Source: Patescibacteria group bacterium (GTDB lineage Bacteria; Patescibacteriota; Patescibacteriia; JAHIZJ01). Taken from it: a stretch of 64,000 nucleotides of DNA. The stretch covers positions 633,187-697,186 of the forward strand of contig JBAZUB010000001.1 in NCBI GenBank assembly GCA_041661625.1. The letters run 5' to 3'. Made by a program: the position numbers and the translations under genes. Below the pieces are notes generated by a model. That model searched no databases. It saw nothing but the letters and a program-made list of their open reading frames with translations, and was not told where the DNA came from. Within the stretch, counting starts at the first letter, position 1. Each line of letters starts with the position of its first letter. This document shows, piece after piece, positions 49,636 to 58,644 of the stretch.

Positions 49636-49759
49636 CGGCCTTACGTCTGCGGCGCAGTTCCTCCAAACCGCGCGTTGCCCTGTCACCGATCTCGTCGGCC
49701 GTCCTGAGAATGCCTCGGGACACCGGCGCGACACTCGACTGGCGCCTTTTCGTGCCCAT
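49571..49759 (-). CDS. small basic protein, 62 aa
   Basis: GGAGGCGTCC precedes the ATG at 49759, and a consensus promoter with leader hairpin (GAGCCA/TGGCTC) lies just upstream. The product is basic ('EELRRRRKAAKRPPAGD') with one helical segment. It overlaps the 3' end of the convergent 410-residue gene, so it is either antisense-encoded or one of the two ends has shifted. No family is recognised. Confidence 0.55.
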   Translation of the reverse strand: MGTKRRQSSVAPVSRGILRTADEIGDRATRGLEELRRRRKAAKRPPAGDASADHFPTVEPKS

Positions 49760-49798
49760 GGACGCCTCCGGGTTAGGAGCCAATTGACGTGGCTCAAG

Positions 49799-49827
49799 AC
49801 ATTATCATAACACGACCTCAATGTCAA
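49799..49827 (-). promoter_or_regulatory. promoter of the small basic protein gene
   Basis: TTGACA, 17 bp, TAATGT on the minus strand, about 40 nt before the ATG. Confidence 0.7.
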
Positions 49828-49935
49828 GGGTTGGTGCCTTTTCGTGTATCAGAAACAAGCTCCCTTCACGAGAAACGCTAAGCGTTTCGGGAGCCTCCTT
49901 AATTCTAAATTCTCAATTATTAATTGTTACTTGTT

Positions 49936-51678
49936 CTATTCAGCTACCCGGAACACTTCCTCCAATGTCGTTAGTCCGTCCAGCGCTTTGAGAATGCCGT
50001 CCTGGACCATCGTAATCATGCCATTCTTAACCGCTGCCTCCTGGATGACATATTCCGACACCTGTCCGCTGAGAATGATTTTTTCCACGTCAGGACTCAT
50101 CACCATAACTTCGTAGATACCGACCCGACCTTTCAGCCCCAAGTGCTGGCATTTGTCACAGCCGGAGCCGTGGTAGAATTTCAAATTATTTATATCCACC
50201 TTATAGCCCGAAGATACCGGAATGGCTTCTAGCTCCTGGCGCACTTTGACCATCTCGTTTTCACTGGGATGGTACTCCGTTTTACAATTAGCACAGATAC
50301 GCCGGATCAGACGCTGAGCCATGACGGCATTGAGCGCCGGGGCCAGCAGGAACGGCTTAGCGTTGAGTGCGATAAACCGCGGAATGGTGCCGGCGGCACT
50401 GTTGGTGTGAACCGTGGACAAGACTAGGTGGCCAGTCAGGGCGGCCTGGATCGCTATCTCGGTCGTTTCGCTGTCTCTGATTTCACCCACCATTACGATA
50501 TCGGGGTCCTGCCGTAGAATTGCCCGCAGACCCTTGGCAAAAGTGTAATCACGCGCCGAATCGATCTGGCTTTGGCTGATGCCGGCCAGTTTGTATTCGA
50601 TTGGATCCTCGAGCGTAATAATTTTGCTCTCGGGATCATTGAGATGATTCAGAATCGCGTACAGAGTAGTGGTCTTGCCAGAACCAGTCGGTCCGGTCGT
50701 GATAATCATTCCATTAGGGCGCTTTATTTCCTGCTTGAGCTGCTCATAGGCTAGCCCTCGAATACCCAGCTCATCGAAGGCCAGCGCCGTGGCTGACGAT
50801 CGCAACAGCCGCATTACCACGCTTTCGCCATAGGCCGTCGGCAGAGTGGAAACACGAATGTCGATTTTATCTTTATCCATCGTCACGGTGATCCGGCCGT
50901 CCTGCGGTATGGTGTTGACGTTCATTTTCAGTTTGGCCATTAGCTTGATACGGTTGATTACCTTGACCCAACTTTCCTTCGGCAACGTGGCCACTTCAAA
51001 TAAGACGCCGTCAATGCGAAATCGTACCTGGATATCGTTTTCGTTGGCTTCGATGTGGACGTCAGACGCGCCCGTATTGATGCCGGCCGCCAATATCATG
51101 GTAAACACATCCGTGATCGAGGCGGTTTTTACTTTTTTATCAAGCACTTCAAAGTCAACAATCTCCGCCTGATAACGGACGATATCCGCCTGGCTAATTT
51201 CCAGCCCGGAGCTGACTACCTTGTGCTTGACTACCCGGGCGTAATTCTTGAGCGCGTATTGAAAACTGTCATCGGAGATAAGATACAGATCCACCCCGCC
51301 TTTGAATCGTTCGTTCAGCTCTTCGAGTAGGTTAGCGGTGGTGTTCAGGCTGGGATCGACTATGCCTACCCGCACCCGTTCGTTGCTGATATAGAAAACG
51401 ATCGCCTTATTTGTATTAGCCGATTCCTCGCTGATAATCGATATGGTGTCCGGGCCGATCGGGTAGCCGCGTAGGCTGATATAGTTCAATTTTAACTCGT
51501 CGGCTTTTTGCTTGGTCAGGCGCTCGTGTTCCTTGATGTCGATCTGAACAATCTTCTTCTGGAGTGTTCCGCTGGTATTATCGGAATCCTCTCCGGTGTT
51601 GGCCGAGTCCTGCGATTGGCGGATCAAATCCTCGATTGATGTGCTGGTGGGTTGGGTCATACCCGATAAGTATATCAA
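49936..51678 (-). CDS. pilB: type IV pilus assembly ATPase PilB
   Basis: A GspE/PilB-type assembly ATPase of 580 residues. It has an N-terminal MshEN-like region, Walker A 'TTGPTGSGKTTTLYAIL' near 335, the Asp box 'LEDPIEYKLAGI', Walker B 'DIVMVGEIRDSET', His box 'TGHLVLSTVHTNSAAGTI', and a Cys4 zinc site formed by 'CANCKTEY' and 'CDKCQHLG'. It powers pilus extension; PilT for retraction is encoded at 38.3 kb. Confidence 0.95.
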   Translation of the reverse strand: MIYLSGMTQPTSTSIEDLIRQSQDSANTGEDSDNTSGTLQKKIVQIDIKEHERLTKQKADELKLNYISLRGYPIGPDTISIISEESANTNKAIVFYISNERVRVGIVDPSLNTTANLLEELNERFKGGVDLYLISDDSFQYALKNYARVVKHKVVSSGLEISQADIVRYQAEIVDFEVLDKKVKTASITDVFTMILAAGINTGASDVHIEANENDIQVRFRIDGVLFEVATLPKESWVKVINRIKLMAKLKMNVNTIPQDGRITVTMDKDKIDIRVSTLPTAYGESVVMRLLRSSATALAFDELGIRGLAYEQLKQEIKRPNGMIITTGPTGSGKTTTLYAILNHLNDPESKIITLEDPIEYKLAGISQSQIDSARDYTFAKGLRAILRQDPDIVMVGEIRDSETTEIAIQAALTGHLVLSTVHTNSAAGTIPRFIALNAKPFLLAPALNAVMAQRLIRRICANCKTEYHPSENEMVKVRQELEAIPVSSGYKVDINNLKFYHGSGCDKCQHLGLKGRVGIYEVMVMSPDVEKIILSGQVSEYVIQEAAVKNGMITMVQDGILKALDGLTTLEEVFRVAE

Positions 51679-51727
51679 AATCTAGCCAATAATAAAAATC
51701 TGCTCGATTCGGCAGAAATGGTTCGGG

Positions 51728-52861
51728 CTATTTAATCCGGGGTTGTAGTATATCCAAGACCCGCCGCTCCGCGCCGGCCAAATCAAGTCCGCTGAATTCA
51801 ATTCGGGTAAAATCCTGCGTCCCTTTCGGACCGTAGTCCCGAAATAGTTCTAGGTCGTTCAGATATGCCGGCGTATGCACCACGCCCCCGATCATACCCT
51901 GGGATTTTTCGTAAAGTATAAACACGGCTTTGGCAGCGGGCGTGTTCACTATCAGCTCATCAACCACGCCGGGCAATTCATCGAATTGCGCACCAGACTT
52001 GGTAAAATCATCCAGGCTGAGGAGCGACCAGACGATGTCTTGCGACTTGGTGCTGCGCAGCCGCGCCAGCGCCCGCCCCCATAGTTTCAGCGTGGCCAGA
52101 GACTTGGTCTGATACAGATTCTTTATTATTTCATCCCGGCGCGCCCCTGACGCGATCAGGTGGCTGGCCACCGCCAAAGATTTGGGCGTCACGCTGGGTG
52201 TTTGAAAACTTTTCGTCTTGGATATTATGCCCGCCAGCAGATTGGTGGCAATGTGCTCATCCATCAGGCTGTCCCCGAGTGACTTAATTAACTCAAAAAC
52301 TATTTCCGAGGTCGAGGCGGCCGTAACGTCAACAATGTTCACTTGGCCGTACTGTTCGTTGGATGGACTGTGATCAACGTTCAACACCGGCGTACGATAA
52401 AAAAACTCAGTGTTGTTGTCATACAGCTGGCCGAGAGATTCCAGGTCGGGCGATTCCAGCACCACTACCAAGTCGTAGGTAAAGCTGCCCGCCGACGTGG
52501 TCACATCCTTCTCTTCATAATACCCGTTCCGTGGTGTAATATATATCTGAAGCTTGTTGTCTTGAATATCGTAGCTTAGCTCCTCCACCGCCGTTCGGCT
52601 GACATCCAGCGCGATGATGAATTTGCGCAAACTGGACAGGTCGGTTCGAATGCCTTCGCTCTTGGGCAAAAACCCGGCGTTGGGTGGCAGCGTGAATTCA
52701 TTACAGACAATCTTGCTGCGCTTACCCAGTTTCTCCAGCGCCAAAAACAATCCCAGCCCGGACGATATGGCATCAAGCGATGGATTTCTCGGCAGCACAA
52801 CCAGTGTATTTTGACTGCGACTAATAAATTCTTGGGCTTGTTGAAACGTAGACAACGCCAT
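51728..52861 (-). CDS. degenerate DHH-family phosphoesterase-like protein
   Basis: A 377-residue relative of NrnA. The metal-binding DGD motif is changed to 'NPSLDAISSGLGL' and DHH to 'NVDHSPSNEQ', and the glycine-rich DHHA1 end is missing. Some structural blocks remain ('IALDVSRTAVEEL', 'IATNLLAGIISKTKSF'). Catalysis is therefore doubtful; it may be a binding or scaffold protein. It lies 50 bp upstream of pilB on the same strand, so a link to pilus function is possible. Confidence 0.75.
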   Translation of the reverse strand: MALSTFQQAQEFISRSQNTLVVLPRNPSLDAISSGLGLFLALEKLGKRSKIVCNEFTLPPNAGFLPKSEGIRTDLSSLRKFIIALDVSRTAVEELSYDIQDNKLQIYITPRNGYYEEKDVTTSAGSFTYDLVVVLESPDLESLGQLYDNNTEFFYRTPVLNVDHSPSNEQYGQVNIVDVTAASTSEIVFELIKSLGDSLMDEHIATNLLAGIISKTKSFQTPSVTPKSLAVASHLIASGARRDEIIKNLYQTKSLATLKLWGRALARLRSTKSQDIVWSLLSLDDFTKSGAQFDELPGVVDELIVNTPAAKAVFILYEKSQGMIGGVVHTPAYLNDLELFRDYGPKGTQDFTRIEFSGLDLAGAERRVLDILQPRIK

Positions 52862-52962
52862 AGGACGCGCTCTTGTGACAGGGATTAATTACGTGTTGAT
52901 GGGTTAGCTTACCGCTTGTTTTGTGTCCTTGTCAAGCCCGCTGGCCGGAATAATATTACTTT

Positions 52963-53388
52963 ATGAAATATATCAGCAAATCACTGGCTCAAACTGATAA
53001 TATTGCCCTTATATTAGCCAAATTACTTAGGGGCGGCGACGTGATTTTTCTGCGTGGCGGGCTAGGCAGCGGCAAGACCGCCCTAATGAAGGGCGTGGCT
53101 AAGCACCTTGGTATCCGTGAAACTGTTAAGAGCCCGACCTTTGTGCTGTCCAAACCATATCGTATCTGTCGTCCCGGTCGTTCCCGAGCCAACCGCTTCG
53201 TCCACGTTGACGCCTATCGTCTGACTTCTGCCCATGACCTGGCTGGTATCGGCTGGGGTGAAATAGCCGGCCAGAAGCAAACAATCGTGGCGGTGGAAAA
53301 TCCCGGCCGAATGTTTGGCCGATATCGACCCAACCGCACGGTTCGCTTGCGTATGCTGGCTAGCGGCCATCGCGTGATCGAGTTTTGA
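52963..53388 (+). CDS. tsaE: tRNA threonylcarbamoyladenosine biosynthesis protein TsaE
   Basis: A 141-residue P-loop ATPase needed with TsaD and TsaB for t6A formation. Walker A is 'RGGLGSGKTALMKGVAKHLG' near 30, the substrate-loop 'VKSPTFVLSKPYR' near 55, and 'HVDAYRLTSAHDLAGIGWGE' carries the conserved D-x-YR. It stands alone between convergent and divergent neighbours. Confidence 0.93.
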   Translation: MKYISKSLAQTDNIALILAKLLRGGDVIFLRGGLGSGKTALMKGVAKHLGIRETVKSPTFVLSKPYRICRPGRSRANRFVHVDAYRLTSAHDLAGIGWGEIAGQKQTIVAVENPGRMFGRYRPNRTVRLRMLASGHRVIEF

Positions 53389-53463
53389 ACAAATCAGGTT
53401 AGCCGTCCAAATCAAATAAGTCCGCGTCTCGCTTGGGCGGTGCTTGTTTATGGCAATAATTAA

Positions 53464-53757
53464 TTAGTGTCCGGCTGGTTGGGTGCTCTTGATTGGCAGG
53501 TCGGCGGTGTTTGTGCTGGTCTGCTTCAGCACGGTATCCTCGACCACCAGTTTCTCGCGAGACAGTCTGACCACTTGCTCCGCGCTGACAATCAACTGCC
53601 GATCAAATAAACCCGCAATACCGTAATGGGTCTTAATGCTGTATCTTTTGATCCGCTGTTCCAGTTCATCAATTTCAAACGACGTAACATAGCCCAGACG
53701 CAGACCGCTCTGGGTATAAACCGGCAGATTAAGCAGGTTTTTGTTCAATAACGTCAT
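53464..53757 (-). CDS. PRC-barrel-like protein, 97 aa
   Basis: A small beta-barrel-like protein: 'NLPVYTQSGLRLGYVTSFEI' followed by 'LIVSAEQVVRLSREKLVVED' matches the PRC-barrel pattern. It overlaps the end of yidC by 29 bp on the same strand, so it is probably expressed with the yidC operon. Role unknown; PRC barrels often mediate RNA- or protein-binding. Confidence 0.75.
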   Translation of the reverse strand: MTLLNKNLLNLPVYTQSGLRLGYVTSFEIDELEQRIKRYSIKTHYGIAGLFDRQLIVSAEQVVRLSREKLVVEDTVLKQTSTNTADLPIKSTQPAGH

Positions 53758-54508
53758 TGGACGCGGCTAGTTGACGGCGACGGCGTATAAATAGGTATTG
53801 CTGCGCGACCTGGAAGAGCGTCGACACCGCCCAGTACATCGCTAAACCAGACGGCACGCTAGCACCGAATATAAACGTGACGATCGGCATGGTATAAGCC
53901 ATCTGCCGGCTCATTGATTGAGCCAGGTTTTTGGTACCAGCAGCCGGCGCCTTGCTGGTCTTCATTAACATGCGCGTTTGCCAGAACTGTAGCACGGCTG
54001 CGATACCGGCCATGACGTAGTTTTTGGCTTTCAGATCGAGTAGGCCGATAAACATGGTTTTGATCGGCGTGTCGGTAAAAAATCCCCGCAAACCACTATA
54101 CACATGATTTAACTGATCGGCCGTCAACAGCCCGGTGTCGGTGTGCGTGCGAGCTACAGCGATAAACACTTGATACAGCGCGATTAGTATCGGGAACTGA
54201 ATTAATACCGGCAAACAGGACGACAGCGGATTTATCTTGTTCTCGCGATAAAACACCAGCAGTTGCCGGCTTAGCTCTTCTTTGTTGTTTTCGTATTTCT
54301 TGCGCAGCGCGTCCAGTTTGGGTTGAATCTCTTGCATGGCCTGCTGCGATTTGATCGATGACCAAGACGGAATGAACAACAAAAGCTTCAGCAGTATGGT
54401 AACAACGATAATGGAGGTACCCAAATCATGCGGTGGCAGATAATGGTAAACCAATAGCAGCAGATTTAGGATCGGCTCGAATAATATTTTATTAAACAGT
54501 TCAATCAT
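53729..54508 (-). CDS. yidC: membrane protein insertase YidC
   Basis: A 259-residue YidC/Oxa1 insertase of the short type without a periplasmic domain. Hydrophobic helices at about 5-22, 28-48, 95-115, 160-185 and 215-245 surround a positively charged loop ('IQPKLDALRKKYENNKEELS') typical of the family, with 'NPLSSCLPVLIQFPILIALY'. It lies in the conserved order rpmH-rnpA-yidD-yidC. Confidence 0.95.
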   Translation of the reverse strand: MIELFNKILFEPILNLLLLVYHYLPPHDLGTSIIVVTILLKLLLFIPSWSSIKSQQAMQEIQPKLDALRKKYENNKEELSRQLLVFYRENKINPLSSCLPVLIQFPILIALYQVFIAVARTHTDTGLLTADQLNHVYSGLRGFFTDTPIKTMFIGLLDLKAKNYVMAGIAAVLQFWQTRMLMKTSKAPAAGTKNLAQSMSRQMAYTMPIVTFIFGASVPSGLAMYWAVSTLFQVAQQYLFIRRRRQLAASNDVIEQKPA

Positions 54509-54518
54509 GGCTGGATGG

Positions 54519-54776
54519 TTATTTTACTGGATCAACGCCACCCCGACTAAAGGGATGGCAACGAATTACTCGCCAAATGGCTCGGAATGAACCGACAACT
54601 ACCCCGTGCTTGTCAATTGTTTGGTAGGCGTATTCGGAACACGTGGGATAAAACCGGCAAAATCCGTCCGGGTGGGCGTGCGCCATGACACCATGATCGG
54701 GGGATAGGGTGTTCTGGTATAGTCGTAAACAGGCAAGAATAATCTTTTTGGCTAATATTAGCATATTTTTATACAT
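54519..54776 (-). CDS. yidD: membrane protein insertion efficiency factor YidD
   Basis: An 85-residue protein with the hallmark 'CRFYPTCSEYAYQTIDKHG' and 'IWRVIRCHPFSRGGVDPV'. It associates with the inner membrane and helps YidC. The start could be the ATG four codons in. It overlaps rnpA by 8 bp. Confidence 0.95.
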   Translation of the reverse strand: MYKNMLILAKKIILACLRLYQNTLSPDHGVMAHAHPDGFCRFYPTCSEYAYQTIDKHGVVVGSFRAIWRVIRCHPFSRGGVDPVK

Positions 54777-55110
54777 ACAGCCGCGTTTTTTGGAGTAGTT
54801 GTTCTATATTATGATTAACTTCATCATAATTGTCAATATTCTGGCCTTTTTTTACAATCAACAGAATATCGCGACCTGTTTTTATTTTGGCTAATCTTAG
54901 TCTTATAACTTCACTTATCTGTCGTTTTATTCGGTTTCGATCAACTGCCTTTTTGGAAACCTTTAATGAGACTACGATGCCAAACCTAGTCACCATCAAA
55001 TCGTTTGGAGCGGCCTTTAAAACAATACTGGGCGAAAACGCGGTCGCCCCTTTGCGGTATACCCTCCGGAAGTCAGCCTCCCGAACCAATCGCTGTTTTC
55101 GAGGCAGCAT
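54769..55110 (-). CDS. rnpA: ribonuclease P protein component
   Basis: The 113-residue protein subunit of RNase P. 'LPRKQRLVREADFRRVYRKG' at the N-terminus and the RNR-like motif 'AVDRNRIKRQISEVIRL' are diagnostic. It follows rpmH with 12 bp between. The RNA subunit gene is not recognised in this window. Confidence 0.95.
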   Translation of the reverse strand: MLPRKQRLVREADFRRVYRKGATAFSPSIVLKAAPNDLMVTRFGIVVSLKVSKKAVDRNRIKRQISEVIRLRLAKIKTGRDILLIVKKGQNIDNYDEVNHNIEQLLQKTRLYV

Positions 55111-55122
55111 AAAGATAGGCGA

Positions 55123-55260
55123 TTAAGCTGAAATTCGTTGGCGACCCTTCTGACGCCGCCGCCTCAAGACTTTTCGCCCCGCGCTCGTTGACATCCGAGC
55201 TCGAAATCCCAGTCGTTTTTGGCGGCGCCGTTTTTTTGGCTGATATGTTCTTTTTGGCAT
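55123..55260 (-). CDS. rpmH: 50S ribosomal protein L34
   Basis: A 45-residue, highly basic protein: '[20 protein letters not shown]' then '[20 protein letters not shown]' and a short tail, the classic L34 pattern. It heads the rpmH-rnpA-yidD-yidC operon and diverges from dnaA. Confidence 0.96.
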   Translation of the reverse strand: MPKRTYQPKKRRRQKRLGFRARMSTSAGRKVLRRRRQKGRQRISA

Positions 55261-55436
55261 ATGATTCTTTTGTATTGTACCAGTAAAAATTCATTCTGGT
55301 CAATCTGCGATCGTTCGATCGCGGCTATCCACTATTCGTCCACACCTTATGAACAGTTGGCATAAAAAAACGCGTTTCGTCCACCGGGTTTTTGTGGTAT
55401 AGTAGTTCTACATTTAGGTTCTAAACAGAATAGTTC
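55261..55436. promoter_or_regulatory. rpmH-dnaA divergent intergenic region
   Basis: This 176-bp gap normally carries oriC in many bacteria. I find no consensus DnaA box, only weak matches such as CTATCCACT and CGTCCACAC. A plausible dnaA promoter is TTTCGT, 17 bp, TATAGT at about 55376-55404. Confidence 0.4.
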
Positions 55437-56828
55437 ATGACCAAGGAACAACTCTGGGAAGCTGTTTTGGGTGAATTGGAGCTCACCTTGAGCAAAGCCA
55501 ATTTCACCACCTGGTTCAAAAACACATTTATTGCCGATCTCGATGACCAATCGTTGGTGATCGCCGTACCCAACTCTTTCACCAAGACCTGGTTCGAAAA
55601 CAAGTACAATCCTCAGATTTCAAAGATTATTTTAAAACTCACCAACAACCAGGTGAGCAGTGTTCAATATCGGATCGAGAGTTCTCGCACCCACATGGCC
55701 GCACCTAAACAGGCTATGGCTGCTTTGACAAACGACGGTGCCGATATCATCCCAGCTGGAATAATTCAGCCTGAGGCTACCGCGTCAATCGTGGTCAGCA
55801 GTGACGGACTCAACCCGCGCTATACTTTTGATAACTTCGTGGTTGGGAAGGGGAATGAGCTGGCTAAGGCGGCCGCCCAAGCGGTAGCCGACAAACTCGG
55901 CCTTGTTTACAATCCCTTGTTCATTTATGGCGGCGTCGGTTTGGGCAAAACCCATCTGATGCAAGCGATCGGTCACCAGGTGCTGGCCAAAAGCAAAGGC
56001 AAGAAAGTGGTCTATGTCACCTGCGAGCGCTTTACCAGCGAATTTATCCAAGCCATTAGCCGCGGTGACCTGGTTGACTTCAAGGATCGCTTTCGGGGCG
56101 TCGACGTATTATTGATCGACGATATTCAGTTCTTGGCCGGCAAGGAAGGCACCCAGGAAGAATTTTTTCACACTTTCAATACTCTGCATCACGCCAACAA
56201 ACAGATCGTGATCAGTTCCGACCGGCCGCCCAAGGCTATTCCCGCCCTGGAAAATCGCCTGATTTCGCGCTTTGAGTGGGGCATGATTGTTGACATCAGC
56301 CAACCTGATTTTGAGACTAGAATGGCCATTTTGGAGCAAAAATGCCAGGAGCGCAACTACCGCCTCGACCCGCCAATCATGCATTTTATTGCCAATAGCG
56401 TCCAAAATAACATCCGCGAACTTGAGGGGGCGCTTAATCGCATGATGGCCTACCACGACCTAAACCACACCACGCCCACCCTCGACTCCACCAAGACGCT
56501 GCTGGCCAGCCTGACCAGCCGACCTAAGGGCGGTAGCGTAGTACCAAAACAGATTATCAGCACCGTGGCGTCATTTTATGACATTAAAATTGAAGACATC
56601 ACCGGCGCCAGCCGTAAAAAAGAATTAGTGACTCCGCGCCAGATTATTATGTACCTGCTGCGCGAGGAGCTAGGCTGCTCGTATCCGCTGATCGGCCATG
56701 AGCTGGGCGGACGCGATCACACCACCGCCATGCATGCCCACACCAAGATCGGGCTCGAGGTTGAGACGAATGAAAAAATCCAGCAGGACATTACTCTGAT
56801 CAAACAGCGCCTGTACAACACTGCGTAA
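55437..56828 (+). CDS. dnaA: chromosomal replication initiator DnaA
   Basis: A 463-residue AAA+ initiator. It has an N-terminal domain I ('EQLWEAVLGELELTLSKANF'), a linker (about 85-120), Walker A 'GGVGLGKTHLMQAIG' near 163, Walker B 'VLLIDDIQFLAG' near 225, sensor motifs including 'SRFEWGM', and the DNA-binding domain IV with 'ELGGRDHTTAMHAHTKI' near the C-terminus. It is followed by a 234-bp gap and dnaN. Confidence 0.97.
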   Translation: MTKEQLWEAVLGELELTLSKANFTTWFKNTFIADLDDQSLVIAVPNSFTKTWFENKYNPQISKIILKLTNNQVSSVQYRIESSRTHMAAPKQAMAALTNDGADIIPAGIIQPEATASIVVSSDGLNPRYTFDNFVVGKGNELAKAAAQAVADKLGLVYNPLFIYGGVGLGKTHLMQAIGHQVLAKSKGKKVVYVTCERFTSEFIQAISRGDLVDFKDRFRGVDVLLIDDIQFLAGKEGTQEEFFHTFNTLHHANKQIVISSDRPPKAIPALENRLISRFEWGMIVDISQPDFETRMAILEQKCQERNYRLDPPIMHFIANSVQNNIRELEGALNRMMAYHDLNHTTPTLDSTKTLLASLTSRPKGGSVVPKQIISTVASFYDIKIEDITGASRKKELVTPRQIIMYLLREELGCSYPLIGHELGGRDHTTAMHAHTKIGLEVETNEKIQQDITLIKQRLYNTA

Positions 56829-57062
56829 CTTGTGGACAGCGCGTGGGTAGCTGGTGCGGCAAACGTGAACAATTTTTCGTTCATCGCCAAACATCAGAAT
56901 CTATACACACGCCACCCACTTAACCGCCTACCTGTTACCAACCGTCTGTGCACCGGCCATTCGCGGAAATCACCAATCGTGTCAGCATCAATCGTTGGCC
57001 CGCTCAACTTGTCCACTCCCTTATTATCATCATTCTGTATATATTAACCTAAAGATATAATT

Positions 57063-58166
57063 ATGAAATTCTCTTGCTTGCAAGAAAACTTACACAAAGG
57101 TTTAACCCAGGCGGGACACCTGGCCAGCAAGAACGCCTCACTGCCGATATTGAATAACGTTTTGGTATCGTGCGCCAATGGACTAATTACTTTATCGGCC
57201 ACGAATTTGGAAGTCGGCATCAGCACCGTGATCCGCGGGCGGGTCGAGGAAGACGGGCGCCTGACCGTGCCGGGAAAAACTTTTAGCGATTACGTCAGTC
57301 TGGTCAGTGATTCAAAAATCGAGGCCGAGACAATCGGCGTAGATGTCAAAATATCCACCAAGAATGCCCACAGCACGATCAAAGGGCAATCGGCCGATGA
57401 ATTTCCCCTGATACCAGCGGTAGAAAAAAAGAACCCCTACAGCGTCAAGGTGCGCGATCTCAAGCAGGCCATCGGCCAGATCGTCTATGCGGTCGCCCAA
57501 GACGAATCTCGCCCTGAGATTAGCGGGGTTTTTATGCGCGTAGCCGACGGCGCGCTGACGGCAGTGGCCACTGACAGTTATCGTTTGGCCGAGAAAACCA
57601 TCAAACTAACCAAACCGAATGCGCAATCGGTTGAGGCGATTATTCCCACCCGGACCATCCAAGAGGTCTCGCGGGTGATGAGCGATGAGGCCGACGCGAT
57701 GGAAATATATTTCAGCGAGAATCAGGTCCTGTTTGTGTGCGAAGGGGTCGAGGTGGTGTCACGCATTATCGAGGGCCGGTACCCCGACTATAAGCAAATC
57801 GTGCCGCAGCAGTACAACACCACCGCGACGGTGCGGGCGGACGCGTTTATCAAGGCCGTCAAAGGCGCGGCACTATTTTCCAAGACGGGGATCAATGATA
57901 TCAATCTGCGCTTTGATGCCGAAGCGGGCAAAATTACCGTCACCTCGGCTAATGCCCAGTTGGGCGAAAACACCACCGAGGTAGACGCCGAGATTTCCGG
58001 CCAGCCCAATGAGGTGGTGTTTAATCACCGCTATCTGCTCGACGGCTTGACCAATGCCGTGGGTGCGGAAGTGGTGCTAGAGTTAATCGATGGATCGAAT
58101 CCTAGTTCCCTGCGCGCCAAAGACAACCGCGACTTTCAGTACATCATAATGCCGATCAAGCAGTAA
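57063..58166 (+). CDS. dnaN: DNA polymerase III beta subunit (sliding clamp)
   Basis: A 367-residue ring clamp with three repeats of the clamp fold: 'MKFSCLQENLHKGLTQAGHL' begins domain one, 'SRPEISGVFMRVADGALTAV' domain two, and 'IKAVKGAALFSKTGINDINL' domain three. It ends 'NRDFQYIIMPIKQ'. It follows dnaA and precedes a dciA-like gene by 1 bp. Confidence 0.97.
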   Translation: MKFSCLQENLHKGLTQAGHLASKNASLPILNNVLVSCANGLITLSATNLEVGISTVIRGRVEEDGRLTVPGKTFSDYVSLVSDSKIEAETIGVDVKISTKNAHSTIKGQSADEFPLIPAVEKKNPYSVKVRDLKQAIGQIVYAVAQDESRPEISGVFMRVADGALTAVATDSYRLAEKTIKLTKPNAQSVEAIIPTRTIQEVSRVMSDEADAMEIYFSENQVLFVCEGVEVVSRIIEGRYPDYKQIVPQQYNTTATVRADAFIKAVKGAALFSKTGINDINLRFDAEAGKITVTSANAQLGENTTEVDAEISGQPNEVVFNHRYLLDGLTNAVGAEVVLELIDGSNPSSLRAKDNRDFQYIIMPIKQ

Positions 58167-58167
58167 T

Positions 58168-58461
58168 ATGTTTCAACGCATTGGCGGACTATTAACCGGA
58201 TCGCTGGCGCGCGCCCGAATTACCGATCAGGCCAAGTCAGCGCAGGTAATGGAGACGGTCAGTGAATGGCTGATTGAACAATGGGGCCGCGAGATTGCGG
58301 ACATTGTCAAACCGCTGTATGTCAAAAAGAAAACACTGATACTGGCCACAGTCAACGCCTCGTTCGCCAGTGAAATCAGATACCGCCAGCGATTATTGTT
58401 AGAGCGCATATCACAGAAGCATGGCGCGGGTGTGGTTGAGTCGGTGATGGTAGAGCTATAG
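58168..58461 (+). CDS. dciA: DciA-like (DUF721) helicase loader
   Basis: A 97-residue DUF721/DciA domain ('WLIEQWGREIADIVKPLYVK' then 'LILATVNASFASEIRYRQRL'). DciA is the widespread loader of the replicative helicase in bacteria without DnaC/DnaI. Placement right after dnaN supports this role. Confidence 0.85.
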   Translation: MFQRIGGLLTGSLARARITDQAKSAQVMETVSEWLIEQWGREIADIVKPLYVKKKTLILATVNASFASEIRYRQRLLLERISQKHGAGVVESVMVEL

Positions 58462-58481
58462 GTTAATAAGAATGATTAAGC

Positions 58482-58514
58482 CACCCGTACAAAAAAGCGG
58501 GGCGGTTTTTTTGT
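58482..58514 (+). terminator. terminator of the dnaA-dnaN-dciA cluster
   Basis: CCACCC and GGGGCGG form a short stem followed by seven T residues. Confidence 0.7.
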
Positions 58515-58543
58515 GTTTAACAGCATTTCATTACAACTAGCAG

Positions 58544-58572
58544 TTGACCTTATTTGTGACATATGATAATTT
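58544..58572 (+). promoter_or_regulatory. promoter of the 96-aa orphan gene
   Basis: TTGACC, 17 bp, TAATTT, with an ATCGA/TCGAT-based leader hairpin at the predicted mRNA 5' end. Confidence 0.68.
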
Positions 58573-58644
58573 ACCCTATCGAACATAACAGCGTTTGGCT
58601 GGGATGTTTCGATGCGTGGGACTATCACGAAAGGAGGACGACGG

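Noticed and set aside
53389..53463. Minus-strand tail ending 'KRDADLFDLDG' as the end of a gene
   Set aside because: No start codon or upstream continuation could be found; it overlaps the PRC-barrel gene in another frame.
55261..55436. rpmH-dnaA gap as the obvious oriC
   Set aside because: Position is typical but no consensus DnaA box was found; kept only as a weak alternative to the 25.1 kb candidate.
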